Below, in pieces: positions 14,981-22,950 of a DNA stretch of 37,557 nucleotides. The DNA is from Cohnella nanjingensis (GTDB lineage: Bacteria; Bacillota; Bacilli; Paenibacillales; Paenibacillaceae). Location: assembly GCF_014212125.1 (NCBI RefSeq), contig NZ_JACJVP010000070.1:1-37557 (forward strand), given 5' to 3'. The position numbers and the translations under genes are program-made. Each line of letters starts with the position of its first letter. The stretch's first letter is position 1. Below the pieces are notes generated by a model. That model ran no database searches and was not told the DNA's origin. It worked only from the letters and a program-made list of their open reading frames with translations.

Positions 14981-15399
14981 ACGGAAAGCTCGCCGTAAGC
15001 CGGGTTCTGTACTTCCGGTGGTCGTCGCGGACCTGGCGGTCCTCCCACGGATGGAAGCGACAATCATCTTTCTAGGCCGTACGTTGCCGCACGGCTCAAG
15101 CGACCAACCCGAACGCGCCCCGGGCTAGGGCTGCGGCCTCGAGAGCCGCTGCGTTCCTCTTCGGTCTTGCTCCAGATGGGGTTTACCAGGGGCAAAGTCG
15201 CCAGTGCCCCTCGTGGTCTCTTACACCACGGTTCCATCCTTGCCTGATCCGCTCTCGCGAGCGGCCATCGGCGGTCCATTTCTGTGGCACTATCCTTCAG
15301 CTCGCGCTGACTGGACGTTATCCAGCATCCTGCCCTGTGGAGCCCGGACTTTCCTCTCGCGGCGCGAAGCCGCCAGCGATTGTCTGTCGAACTTTCCGA
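14981..15399 (-). ncRNA. rnpB: RNase P RNA (class A architecture)
   Basis: About 419 nt; the catalytic RNA that removes tRNA 5' leaders. Diagnostic blocks on the minus strand are GAGGAAAGTCCGGGCTCCAC (P4 5' strand region), GGTAAACCCC, GGAGCAAGACC, GCTTGAGCC, CTAGA.AGATGATTGTC and ACAGAACCCGGCTTA. P1 is formed by CGGAAAGTTCG at the 5' end and CGAGCTTTCCG at the 3' end with one G-U pair. The middle (ACCGCCGATGGCC, GATCAGGCAAGG, GTAAGAG) follows E. coli-like class A RNAs rather than the B. subtilis class B form. Ends are set from P1 and may be off by a few nt. Confidence 0.95.
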
Positions 15400-15411
15400 T
15401 CTGCAACGTAT

Positions 15412-15440
15412 AGTATAACGCGAATCGACAAGGAACACAA
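15412..15440 (-). promoter_or_regulatory. Sigma-A promoter of rnpB
   Basis: TTGTGT (15440-15435), 17-bp spacer, TATACT (15417-15412) on the minus strand, about 12 nt before the P1 helix. The spacing is optimal and both hexamers are close to consensus. Confidence 0.75.
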
Positions 15441-15503
15441 ACGGCAATGGTTGGAGACGCGGATCGGCAGCACGGCGAATCGGCCGACCGAAATCTTACG
15501 CCG

Positions 15504-16619
15504 TTACCGCAGCCGGAACGGCTCGGTATCGATCCCGGAGGCGAATACCTCGGTCTCGTAGCCCTTCTCCCGCAGCCGCGCCTGCAGCCATTCCGCCACC
15601 TTCGGCTTCATGATCTTCTCCGCGTTGTGGCCGGGGTCGACGAGCGCGAGTCCCGCCGCTTCTGCGTCCTGCGCGCTATGGTAATCGATATCGCCCGTCA
15701 CGAGCGCGTCGGCGCCCGCGAACTTCGCATGCCGAATGTAGCGCGCCCCGGAGCCGCCCAGCACGGCCACCTTGCGGATCGGCTTCGCCGGATCTCCTAC
15801 AATACGGACGAACGGGACGTTCAGCGCCCGCTTCACCCGTTCGGCGAAGGCGTCAAGCGGCTCGGCCGCCGGCAGCATCCCTACGCGTCCCAAGCCGAAG
15901 GAACGGCCTTTGAGATCCATCGGATAGAGGTCGTATGCGACCTCTTCGTAAGGGTGGGCCTTGAGCATCGCCTGCACGACCGCCTTGCGGACGCTGTTCG
16001 GCACGACCGTCTCGATCCGCACTTCGTCGACGCTTTCCCGCTTGCCGGCTTGGCCGATGAACGGCTCGCTCCCTTCCTCGGGCCGGAACGTTCCCGTCCC
16101 TTCCACGTTGAAGCTGCATTGGCTGTAATTGCCGATCCAGCCCGCCCCCGCGCCGAACAGCGCGCTGCGGACCGTCTCCTGATGCGTCCGCGGCACGAAT
16201 ACGGCCAGCTTGAACAGCTGATCGGTATGGACTTCCTCCAACACGCCGCGCCCTTCGAGCTCCAGCGCCTCGGCCATCCAGTCGTTCATGCCGCCTTCGG
16301 CCGTATCCAGGTTCGTATGCGCGACGTAGACCGCGATATCCCGGCGCAGCAGATCGGCGGCGAGCGCGCCGGCCGGCGTATCCGTCTGCAAGTGCGCGAG
16401 CGGCCGGTAGATGACGGCATGATGCGCGATGATGAGCTCCGCGCCAAGCTCGCCCGCTTCGGCGACGACCGCCGGATTCACGTCCAACGCCACGAGCACC
16501 CGCCGCATCTCCTTGCGGAGCGTGCCCACCTGCAGCCCGATCTTGTCGTCCGGTACCGCAAAGTGCTTCGGCGCCAGCCTCTCCATCAATTGAACGACCG
16601 TTTCTCCGCGTGCGTACAT
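15504..16619 (-). CDS. yqfO: Nif3-like dinuclear metal-centre protein YqfO
   Basis: 371 residues from the ATG at 16619, with GGAGGTG 5 nt upstream. NIF3 superfamily members form toroidal hexamers with two metals per subunit; the precise cellular substrate is unsettled, and some copies are annotated as GTP cyclohydrolase 1 type 2. Visible ligands are H66-H67 (IIAHHAVIY), D105 (HTNLD), H331 and E334 (DPGHNAEKI). A central insert (about 130-235) has the PII/CutA-like character seen in Bacillus YqfO. The gene overlaps trmK by 34 bp, as expected for the conserved trmK-yqfO pair. Confidence 0.92.
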   Translation of the reverse strand: MYARGETVVQLMERLAPKHFAVPDDKIGLQVGTLRKEMRRVLVALDVNPAVVAEAGELGAELIIAHHAVIYRPLAHLQTDTPAGALAADLLRRDIAVYVAHTNLDTAEGGMNDWMAEALELEGRGVLEEVHTDQLFKLAVFVPRTHQETVRSALFGAGAGWIGNYSQCSFNVEGTGTFRPEEGSEPFIGQAGKRESVDEVRIETVVPNSVRKAVVQAMLKAHPYEEVAYDLYPMDLKGRSFGLGRVGMLPAAEPLDAFAERVKRALNVPFVRIVGDPAKPIRKVAVLGGSGARYIRHAKFAGADALVTGDIDYHSAQDAEAAGLALVDPGHNAEKIMKPKVAEWLQARLREKGYETEVFASGIDTEPFRLR

Positions 16620-17395
16620 GCGAGCACCTCCTCGATTCGTCTGGACGTGTCTTCCCACGCCCGCGCCTTCTCTTCCGCTTCGGCCGTCTGGCCGAGTCGG
16701 AGCTGCGCGAGAATCTTCTCCCGCTTGGCCAGCTCCTCCCGCCACTTCGCCCGGAACGTCTCGTCGGCTTCGCGGAGCAGCAGCGGTCCCATCGTCTGCA
16801 TCAGGTCTTCCGGAACCTCCGGATAACAGGGGGTGAGCAGGGCCGCGTCGTACAGACGGGCGTTACGATCGGCCGCTTCCGCGGCGTCGGCGACGTATTG
16901 CGCCCGCAGCAGCGTATACGCCTCGCCGTCCTCCATCAGGATCCGCTCCCGCTCGAGCACGTATTGATGCTCCGCGAGCCAGCGCCGCACCTGGTCCTCG
17001 GCGACGTGCGGCGACAGGATCAGCGTCCTCACGCCCTGGAGGCGCGACCCTGCGGCGTCAAGCAGGCGGACCATCAAGGAGCCGCCCATCCCGGCGATGC
17101 AGACCGTGTCGACTTCGCCGGGAGTCAAGACGGCCAGCCCATCGCCGTGGCGGACGGAGACGATGTCGGTCAGTCCGGCGGCAGACACCTGGCGCCGCGC
17201 CGCTTCGACGGGACCGGCGTGAACGTCGCCCGCGACCGCGAAGACAATCCGCCCCGATGCGGCCAGGTAGACCGGCAGCAGCGCGTGATCGGTGCCGATA
17301 TCGGCGAACCTGGCCCCCTGCGGGACCCAATCGGCCAATGCGGCGAGCCGGCGGGACAGCTTCAGCCCCGCCGCGTATTCTTTAGCTTCAGTCAT
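16586..17395 (-). CDS. trmK: tRNA (adenine(22)-N1)-methyltransferase TrmK
   Basis: 269 residues. A SAM-dependent methyltransferase that methylates N1 of A22 in tRNA. The Rossmann domain shows motif I ADIGTDHALLP (31-41), a motif II-like acidic turn around 57, and the TrmK-typical AGMGG (101-105). A C-terminal helical hairpin (about 200-260) follows. I start it at the ATG at 17395, 2 nt after the stop of the upstream gene (TAG-AG-ATG), which suggests translational coupling; an ATG eight codons earlier would overlap that gene. It overlaps yqfO at its 3' end. Confidence 0.9.
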   Translation of the reverse strand: MTEAKEYAAGLKLSRRLAALADWVPQGARFADIGTDHALLPVYLAASGRIVFAVAGDVHAGPVEAARRQVSAAGLTDIVSVRHGDGLAVLTPGEVDTVCIAGMGGSLMVRLLDAAGSRLQGVRTLILSPHVAEDQVRRWLAEHQYVLERERILMEDGEAYTLLRAQYVADAAEAADRNARLYDAALLTPCYPEVPEDLMQTMGPLLLREADETFRAKWREELAKREKILAQLRLGQTAEAEEKARAWEDTSRRIEEVLACTHAEKRSFN

Positions 17396-17397
17396 CT

Positions 17398-18231
17398 CTA
17401 TGCAACCCATTCCATCCATTGTTTTCGCAGCCGGAACATGCCGATGCCGGCTATCGCGATCTTAACCAGAAACTCCAGTTGAATCCAGGCTCGGTCGATA
17501 TTCAGCAGCGCCGAGTAGACTTCGGGCATGAACCAGAGGATCAGCGCCGTCGCGAACATCACGGCGCCGGCGGCCCGGAGCTTGACGTGCGTGAACCAGC
17601 TCAGCCAGACGAACAGCAGCGCCGCGGGGAGCCAGAACACTTGCACTTCGAGCCAGGAAGGATCCGGCACCTGACGGGACAGCATCCAGCCATACAGTCC
17701 GATCATCCCCAGCCATCCGAGCCCATGCAGCACGGCGAACCGCAGCGCGATGCCGCAGCCGATCCAGACGATCGACGACAGGGCCAGCAGCACGATCGGA
17801 CCCGTCCCGCTTGTCCAGCCGTGAATCGACAGCACCGCCATCCCCGTCCCGAACAAGTAGAGCATGCCGGCCCCGATCAAGAGGAGACCGCGGGCGGGCA
17901 GGCGCTCGCGCCACCAGGCCCCGAGCCCGACGAAACCAGCCGTGCCAAGGCCCGCGATGGCGATTTGCAAAGCCGCCGGAAACGCGCTAAAATGAAGTAC
18001 AACCAGACAGATCAAGGAAAAAATGACAATGACAAGCAGCCATTGTTTGCCGGACGCTTGGCCGACCCGGCGGACGGCTTCGCCGAACGCGCCCTTCGGC
18101 CGGTCGGTCAGATCGTCCAGGTACAGATTTTGCAGAAAGTCGCAATACTGCTCGGGCAGCAGCTTGCCTCGCCGCCACGTTTCGATTTCTCGCACGACCC
18201 ATTTCTTCCGGTCTTCATCCAATGCTGGCAC
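17398..18231 (-). CDS. Polytopic membrane protein of unknown function
   Basis: 277 residues from the GTG at 18231, which has AGAGGAG 8 nt upstream; an earlier in-frame start adds residues without a ribosome binding site. A soluble, charged N-terminus (1-60, EDRKKWVVREIETWRRGKL) is followed by about eight hydrophobic segments (66-82, 87-105, 113-130, 139-150, 153-170, 173-185, 195-212, 215-228), then an amphipathic end. The N-terminal part resembles short-linker regions of DUF2157-type proteins, but I do not recognise the family with confidence. It fills the position that cytochrome cccA holds between sigA and trmK in B. subtilis, and its stop abuts trmK. Confidence 0.7.
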   Translation of the reverse strand: MPALDEDRKKWVVREIETWRRGKLLPEQYCDFLQNLYLDDLTDRPKGAFGEAVRRVGQASGKQWLLVIVIFSLICLVVLHFSAFPAALQIAIAGLGTAGFVGLGAWWRERLPARGLLLIGAGMLYLFGTGMAVLSIHGWTSGTGPIVLLALSSIVWIGCGIALRFAVLHGLGWLGMIGLYGWMLSRQVPDPSWLEVQVFWLPAALLFVWLSWFTHVKLRAAGAVMFATALILWFMPEVYSALLNIDRAWIQLEFLVKIAIAGIGMFRLRKQWMEWVA

Positions 18232-18336
18232 GCCGCCCGCTCCTCTCGCAATCGACACGGTTCCTGGAACGCACAAGAGACCTTCCAACCGACTGACTCG
18301 GCAGAAGGCCTCCTGCAAGACGCTATCATCTCATTC

Positions 18337-19461
18337 TTATTCGAGGAAATCCTTCAAACGCTTGCTCCGGCTCGGATGACGCAGCTTGCGCAGCGCCTTC
18401 GCTTCGATCTGCCGGATCCGTTCGCGCGTCACGCCGAACACCTTGCCCACTTCCTCCAGCGTCCGCGTCCGTCCGTCATCCAACCCGAACCGCAGCCTCA
18501 GCACGTTCTCTTCCCGTTCGGTCAACGTATCGAGCACGTCTTCCAATTGTTCCTTGAGCAGCTCATAAGCCGCCGCGTCGGCAGGCGCCAGCGCTTCCTG
18601 ATCCTCGATGAAGTCGCCTAGGTGGGAGTCGTCCTCTTCGCCGATCGGCGTCTCGAGCGAGACCGGCTCCTGCGCGATCTTCATGATCTCCCGGACTTTG
18701 TCCACGCTGAGATCCATCTGCTCCGCGATCTCTTCCGGCGTCGGCTCGCGGCCCAATTCCTGCAGGAGCTGCCGCGATACGCGTATCAGCTTGTTGATCG
18801 TCTCGACCATATGCACGGGGATCCGGATCGTCCGCGCCTGGTCGGCGATCGCGCGGGTGATGGCTTGGCGAATCCACCAGGTGGCGTACGTACTGAATTT
18901 GAAGCCCTTCAGGTGGTCGAACTTCTCAACGGCTTTGAGGAGACCCATGTTCCCTTCCTGGATCAGATCCAAGAAGAGCATGCCTCGTCCGACATAACGC
19001 TTGGCGATGCTCACGACGAGACGGAGGTTGGCTTCGGCCAGCCTCTTCTTCGCTTCTTCGCCGTCGTTCCCGCCGATCTCGATCTTGCGCGCCAATTCGA
19101 TCTCGTCGTCCGCGCCGAGCAGCGGCACGCGGCCGATCTCCTTCAAGTACATCCGGACCGGGTCGTTGATCTTGATGCCCGGCGGAAGCGAGAGATCGTC
19201 GTCGAAGTTGAAGTCGTCTTGACCTTCCTCTTCGTTGTTCGATCCGATCTCGTCGTGATCGTTCACCACTTCTATGCCCAGATCCGCAAGCTGCTCGAAG
19301 AAATCGTCGATCTGCTCCGGATCCTGATCGAATGGAGACAATTTCTCCATGATGTCTTTGTAGGTGAGCGCGTTCTTTTTCTTCCCTTGCTCTATGAGCT
19401 GAGCTTTGACTTGCTCCAGCGTCGATTCCGTCTCGAGCCCGGTGTGTTGATCGTTCGCCAT
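18337..19461 (-). CDS. sigA: Primary RNA polymerase sigma factor SigA (RpoD)
   Basis: 374 residues. It directs RNA polymerase to housekeeping promoters. A short region 1.1 (1-60) and an acidic linker (67-90) precede region 1.2 (about 99-131). Region 2 (140-212) includes the core-binding and -10 recognition stretch LIQEGNMGLLKAVEKFD and KFSTYATWWIRQAI. Region 3 follows, then region 4.2 with the helix-turn-helix TLEEVGKVFGVTRERIRQIE near the C-terminus. The long insert between regions 1 and 2 of Gram-negative RpoD is absent. It follows dnaG by 36 bp, the classical primase-sigma pair. Confidence 0.98.
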   Translation of the reverse strand: MANDQHTGLETESTLEQVKAQLIEQGKKKNALTYKDIMEKLSPFDQDPEQIDDFFEQLADLGIEVVNDHDEIGSNNEEEGQDDFNFDDDLSLPPGIKINDPVRMYLKEIGRVPLLGADDEIELARKIEIGGNDGEEAKKRLAEANLRLVVSIAKRYVGRGMLFLDLIQEGNMGLLKAVEKFDHLKGFKFSTYATWWIRQAITRAIADQARTIRIPVHMVETINKLIRVSRQLLQELGREPTPEEIAEQMDLSVDKVREIMKIAQEPVSLETPIGEEDDSHLGDFIEDQEALAPADAAAYELLKEQLEDVLDTLTEREENVLRLRFGLDDGRTRTLEEVGKVFGVTRERIRQIEAKALRKLRHPSRSKRLKDFLE

Positions 19462-19497
19462 TTCCGACTCCCTCCTCCCCGTCGTCCCAACGCCGGC

Positions 19498-21315
19498 CTA
19501 CTTGCGTTGTTTCTCCAGGGCGATGATCTCTGTTCCTATTTGTACGGCTAACATGATGTCGCCTGCCCGCTCCGCGCGAAGCATCTCTTCCTTTTTCCGG
19601 TCGATATCGCGGGATAGCGAAGCCTGGCCGATCGTGCGCAGGCAATCCTCCAGCACCTTGTCGTCGAAAGGCGTATCTTCGAGGGCGATGGCGCTGCAGG
19701 TCCTCTCCAGGCGGTCATGCTGAAGGTAAGCGATGAACCGGCCTGCGTCTGGCTCGTTGCCTTGCGCGTAGTAAGCATATAAATAAGCAGCGATTGCCGC
19801 GTGATCCTCTACATGAAAACGGTCCCCCAACCGGTTCTGGACGAGGAAAGCCGTATCCGCATCTTGCATCATCCAGGAGATAAGCTGGCGCTCGGCTTGA
19901 ACGAAAGCGGGCGATAGCGGCGGATGCTTGGATGAACTTCGCTTTTCATTCCATTCATTATTCCACGTTCCGCCCGGAATATCCCCAGTCGTTCCCAATT
20001 TCTCTTGCCGCCGAACGTCGACGACGTCCTGCTTCAACGTGTCCAGGGAAACGCCGAATTCCTGCGCGAGCTCCTTCAGAATCAATTCCCGTTCCGTCGG
20101 GGATTCCCTGCGCGCGACGAGGCGAATCGCATCCTTCAAGTACCGGATCTTCCCATCTTCTTCTAGAAGTATATGGGATTTCCGCAAATAGATGAGCTGA
20201 AATTTGACGGCGGAGACGGCACCTTCGATCGTCTCCCGTACAAAAGCCTCGGGCCCGTTCTCGGTGATGTACTCGTCCGGATCCATGCGTCCCGGAAGCA
20301 TCCCGACCCGAACGCGTATGCCCGCTCCTTCCAGCAAGGGAATGCTCTTCTGGGCGGCGGCTTGTCCGGCGTCGTCGCCGTCGTAGCAGACGATCGCCTC
20401 GTCCGCGAACCGCTTCAGCAGCGCGGCGTGCTCGGCGGTGAGCGCCGTGCCCATCGTCGCGATGCCGTTGGCGACGCCTGCGGACCATGCCTTGATCACG
20501 TCCATGTAACCTTCGAACAGCACCGCCTGACGGGACTTGCGGATCGCGCCCTTCGCTTCGTGCAGCCGGTACAGCGTCCGGCTCTTGCTGAACAGCGGGG
20601 ACTCCGGCGAGTTCAAGTACTTGGGCTGCCCGTCCGACATCAGTCTTCCCGCGAAAGCGACGAACTTCCCGTCGCCGTCGTGAATCGGGAACATGACCCG
20701 ATCGCGGAACCGGTCGACGAAGCCGTCCCCCTCGTGTTTACGCGAGATCAGCCCCCCGCGTTCCATCTCGTCCAATTCGTAGCCGTTCCTGGTCAGCGCC
20801 TGCGTCAACGTATCCCAGCGGGCGGGCGCGTAGCCGATGCCGAACTCTTCGATGAGCTTGTCGTTCAGGCCGCGCGAGCGCAAGTAGTCCATCGCGGGCG
20901 TCCCGGCAGCCGTGTTGCGCAGGATGTAATGGTACACCTTGGCCGTGAAGGCATGCGCGTCGACCAGCTTGGCCCGCTCCCGCTGCCGCGGCGTCTGCTC
21001 TTCCGGCTGGGCCGACCAGGTGATCGGGATCGCGGCTTCCTCGCACATCCGCTTGACGGCTTCGGGGAACGTCTCGTTCTCCATCTCCATGACGAACTTG
21101 ATGACGTTGCCGCCTTTGCCGCAGCCGTAGCAATGGAAGATTTGCTTCTCCGGGGTGACGGTGAACGAAGGCGTCTTCTCCGAATGAAACGGGCAGAGGC
21201 CCTTCAAATACTTCCCCTGCTTGGACAACTGCACGTAACGGCCGACGGTCTCCCCGATCTCGAAGCGCCGCAGCACCTCGTCGATGGTCTCTTGTGGAAT
21301 CATGCCATGGTTCAT
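19498..21315 (-). CDS. dnaG: DNA primase DnaG
   Basis: 605 residues. It makes RNA primers for the replication fork. The zinc-binding domain has C41, H44, C62 and C65 (CPFH ... HCYGC). The RNA polymerase core contains a TOPRIM fold, with the catalytic glutamate in FEGYMDV (about 270) and the aspartates in YDGDDAG (about 309-314). The C-terminal helicase-interaction domain covers about 450-605. AAGGTGG lies upstream of the ATG at 21315; an in-frame ATG four codons later is possible. Confidence 0.97.
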   Translation of the reverse strand: MNHGMIPQETIDEVLRRFEIGETVGRYVQLSKQGKYLKGLCPFHSEKTPSFTVTPEKQIFHCYGCGKGGNVIKFVMEMENETFPEAVKRMCEEAAIPITWSAQPEEQTPRQRERAKLVDAHAFTAKVYHYILRNTAAGTPAMDYLRSRGLNDKLIEEFGIGYAPARWDTLTQALTRNGYELDEMERGGLISRKHEGDGFVDRFRDRVMFPIHDGDGKFVAFAGRLMSDGQPKYLNSPESPLFSKSRTLYRLHEAKGAIRKSRQAVLFEGYMDVIKAWSAGVANGIATMGTALTAEHAALLKRFADEAIVCYDGDDAGQAAAQKSIPLLEGAGIRVRVGMLPGRMDPDEYITENGPEAFVRETIEGAVSAVKFQLIYLRKSHILLEEDGKIRYLKDAIRLVARRESPTERELILKELAQEFGVSLDTLKQDVVDVRRQEKLGTTGDIPGGTWNNEWNEKRSSSKHPPLSPAFVQAERQLISWMMQDADTAFLVQNRLGDRFHVEDHAAIAAYLYAYYAQGNEPDAGRFIAYLQHDRLERTCSAIALEDTPFDDKVLEDCLRTIGQASLSRDIDRKKEEMLRAERAGDIMLAVQIGTEIIALEKQRK

Positions 21316-21359
21316 ACACTGTCCACCTTAGCCGATGGTTCGGCACGTATTACAATTCG

Positions 21360-21830
21360 CTAAACGTCTGGATTCTCCTGCATCCCCCGCAGTAGATATG
21401 TCAGTTTTTGTTGAAACCGGGCGCGGTCCTCGTCCGAGAACGGCTTCGGTCCGCGGGTCCGCATGCCCCCTCGCCGCTGCTTCGCGGAGAAATGGCGCTG
21501 CGCCAGCAGCCCGTCGATGTCGTCCTCGGCGATGCGTTTGCCGCGAGGCGTCAGCACCGCCGCGCCCCGCGCGAGTCCCAGCGCGGCCAATCCGTAATCG
21601 CCCGTCACCAGAATATCCCGCTTCGTCAGCGCGTTGGCGATATAGAGATCGGCCGCCTGGTCGCTGGCGTCCACCGTGACGACCTCCACCCGGTCCTCCG
21701 GCACGAGCACGTGCGCATGCGAGGAGACCATAAGGGCGGTCGCCCCGCACGCCTGTACCGCGCGCGCGATCTCGGTCTTCACCGGACAAGCGTCGCCGTC
21801 GACGACGACGCGATTTCGGAACGGTATCAT
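21360..21830 (-). CDS. yqxD: YaiI/YqxD family protein (DUF188)
   Basis: 156 residues from the ATG at 21830, with GGGGA 6 nt upstream; the open frame continues upstream without a better site. The protein begins with the family hallmark VVVDGDACPVK, carrying two aspartates on a PIN-like/NYN-like Rossmann core, and also has VTGDYGLAALGLARGA and a basic C-terminus (KQRRGGMRTRGPKPF). A nuclease role has been suggested from the fold, but none is established. It sits directly before dnaG, as in B. subtilis. Confidence 0.88.
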   Translation of the reverse strand: MIPFRNRVVVDGDACPVKTEIARAVQACGATALMVSSHAHVLVPEDRVEVVTVDASDQAADLYIANALTKRDILVTGDYGLAALGLARGAAVLTPRGKRIAEDDIDGLLAQRHFSAKQRRGGMRTRGPKPFSDEDRARFQQKLTYLLRGMQENPDV

Positions 21831-22014
21831 TCGACATCCCCGCAACTCGTAATTACTTTTGAGATCATTATTATATACGCTGCGCGCGTCCAAAATCCTG
21901 CCAGCGTCCCATTAAATTTCAAAATGATATACCTATCGACCGGGGATGTCAAGACTTTTGCCGCGAGAATGTCGAAATTTTGTCAAATCTTTACTCCCAA
22001 ACCGGGCGAACGCA

Positions 22015-22054
22015 GGAACAACCAGCCGCCTGATGCAGGCTAGCCGGTTGTTCC
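22015..22054 (-). other. Intergenic hairpin between yqfL and yqxD
   Basis: GGAACAACC (22015-22023) and GGTTGTTCC (22046-22054) pair perfectly, and on the minus strand the stem continues through G-U pairs towards the loop. No T-tract follows, so it may be a processing site or weak terminator. The rest of 21831-22109 is AT-richer, with no gene seen. Confidence 0.55.
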
Positions 22055-22109
22055 GGGTCTTGTTCTGACGGCTTGCGTATGCAACCGCCGCCGCATCCAT
22101 CTCCTGCCT

Positions 22110-22916
22110 TTACTGCTCGAAATGCTCCATGATCAGGCTGGCCGTCTCTTCGACCGCCTTGTTCGAGACGTCGATGATGACGCAGCCGATCCGCTCCATG
22201 ACGCCGTGCGCGTAAGCCAGCTCTTGGGCGATCCGCTCCGGCGTCGCGTAGGACGCCGTATTCGGCAGGCCGAGCGCCTTGAGCCGCTCCTTGCGGATCG
22301 CGTTCAGCGCGTCGGGCCGAATGGTGAGCCCGATCACCTTGCGGACCGGCACCTGGAACAGCTCCTTCGGCGGCGTCAGCTCCGGCACGAGCGGGACGTT
22401 CGCCACCTTGTACGTCTTGTGGGCCAGCACCATGGACAGCGGCGTCTTCGACGTTCTCGACACGCCGGTCAGCACGATGTCGGCCTTCATGACCCCGGCG
22501 ACGTCGCGCGCATCGTCGTAGCGCACCGCGAATTCGACCGCTTCGACCTTGCGGAAGTAGCCGGCGTCGAGCACGTGGTTCAAGCCCGGCTCGTGCCGCG
22601 ACTCGCGGCCGAACTGCCGCTCCATCTGGCCGATGAGCGGCCCGAGCAGGTCGATGGCGGCGATCTTGCGCCGCGCGGTCTCCTGCGTCATGTGGTCCCG
22701 CAGCTCCGGGATGACCAGCGTGTAGAGCACGATCGCCTGCTCGGTCGCCGCGATGTCGAGGATCGTGTCGATCCCTTCGCGGCGCTGGATGAAGCCGGCC
22801 CGACGGATCTGAACGTTCAAAGGATGGAACTGCGCGGCCGCGGCGCGCACCGCGAGCTCGCCGGTATCGCCGGCGGAGTCGGACACCACGTATACCGTAA
22901 CGCTTGAAGTCGCCAT
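22110..22916 (-). CDS. yqfL: Pyruvate, phosphate dikinase regulatory protein (PDRP/PSRP family)
   Basis: 268 residues. Members are bifunctional kinase/phosphorylases that switch PPDK or PEP synthetase off and on by ADP-dependent threonine phosphorylation and Pi-dependent release. The nucleotide-binding loop is GVSRTSKTPLS (151-161), and the N-terminus VYVVSDSAGDTGE is typical. No PPDK or PEP synthetase gene is in the window, so the target enzyme is unknown. It lies 34 bp after glyS. In B. subtilis the repressor gene ccpN lies between the two; here it is absent. Confidence 0.9.
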   Translation of the reverse strand: MATSSVTVYVVSDSAGDTGELAVRAAAAQFHPLNVQIRRAGFIQRREGIDTILDIAATEQAIVLYTLVIPELRDHMTQETARRKIAAIDLLGPLIGQMERQFGRESRHEPGLNHVLDAGYFRKVEAVEFAVRYDDARDVAGVMKADIVLTGVSRTSKTPLSMVLAHKTYKVANVPLVPELTPPKELFQVPVRKVIGLTIRPDALNAIRKERLKALGLPNTASYATPERIAQELAYAHGVMERIGCVIIDVSNKAVEETASLIMEHFEQ

Positions 22917-22950
22917 CTTGCCTCTCCCTTCTCCGAGCGCGGCCGATCCG

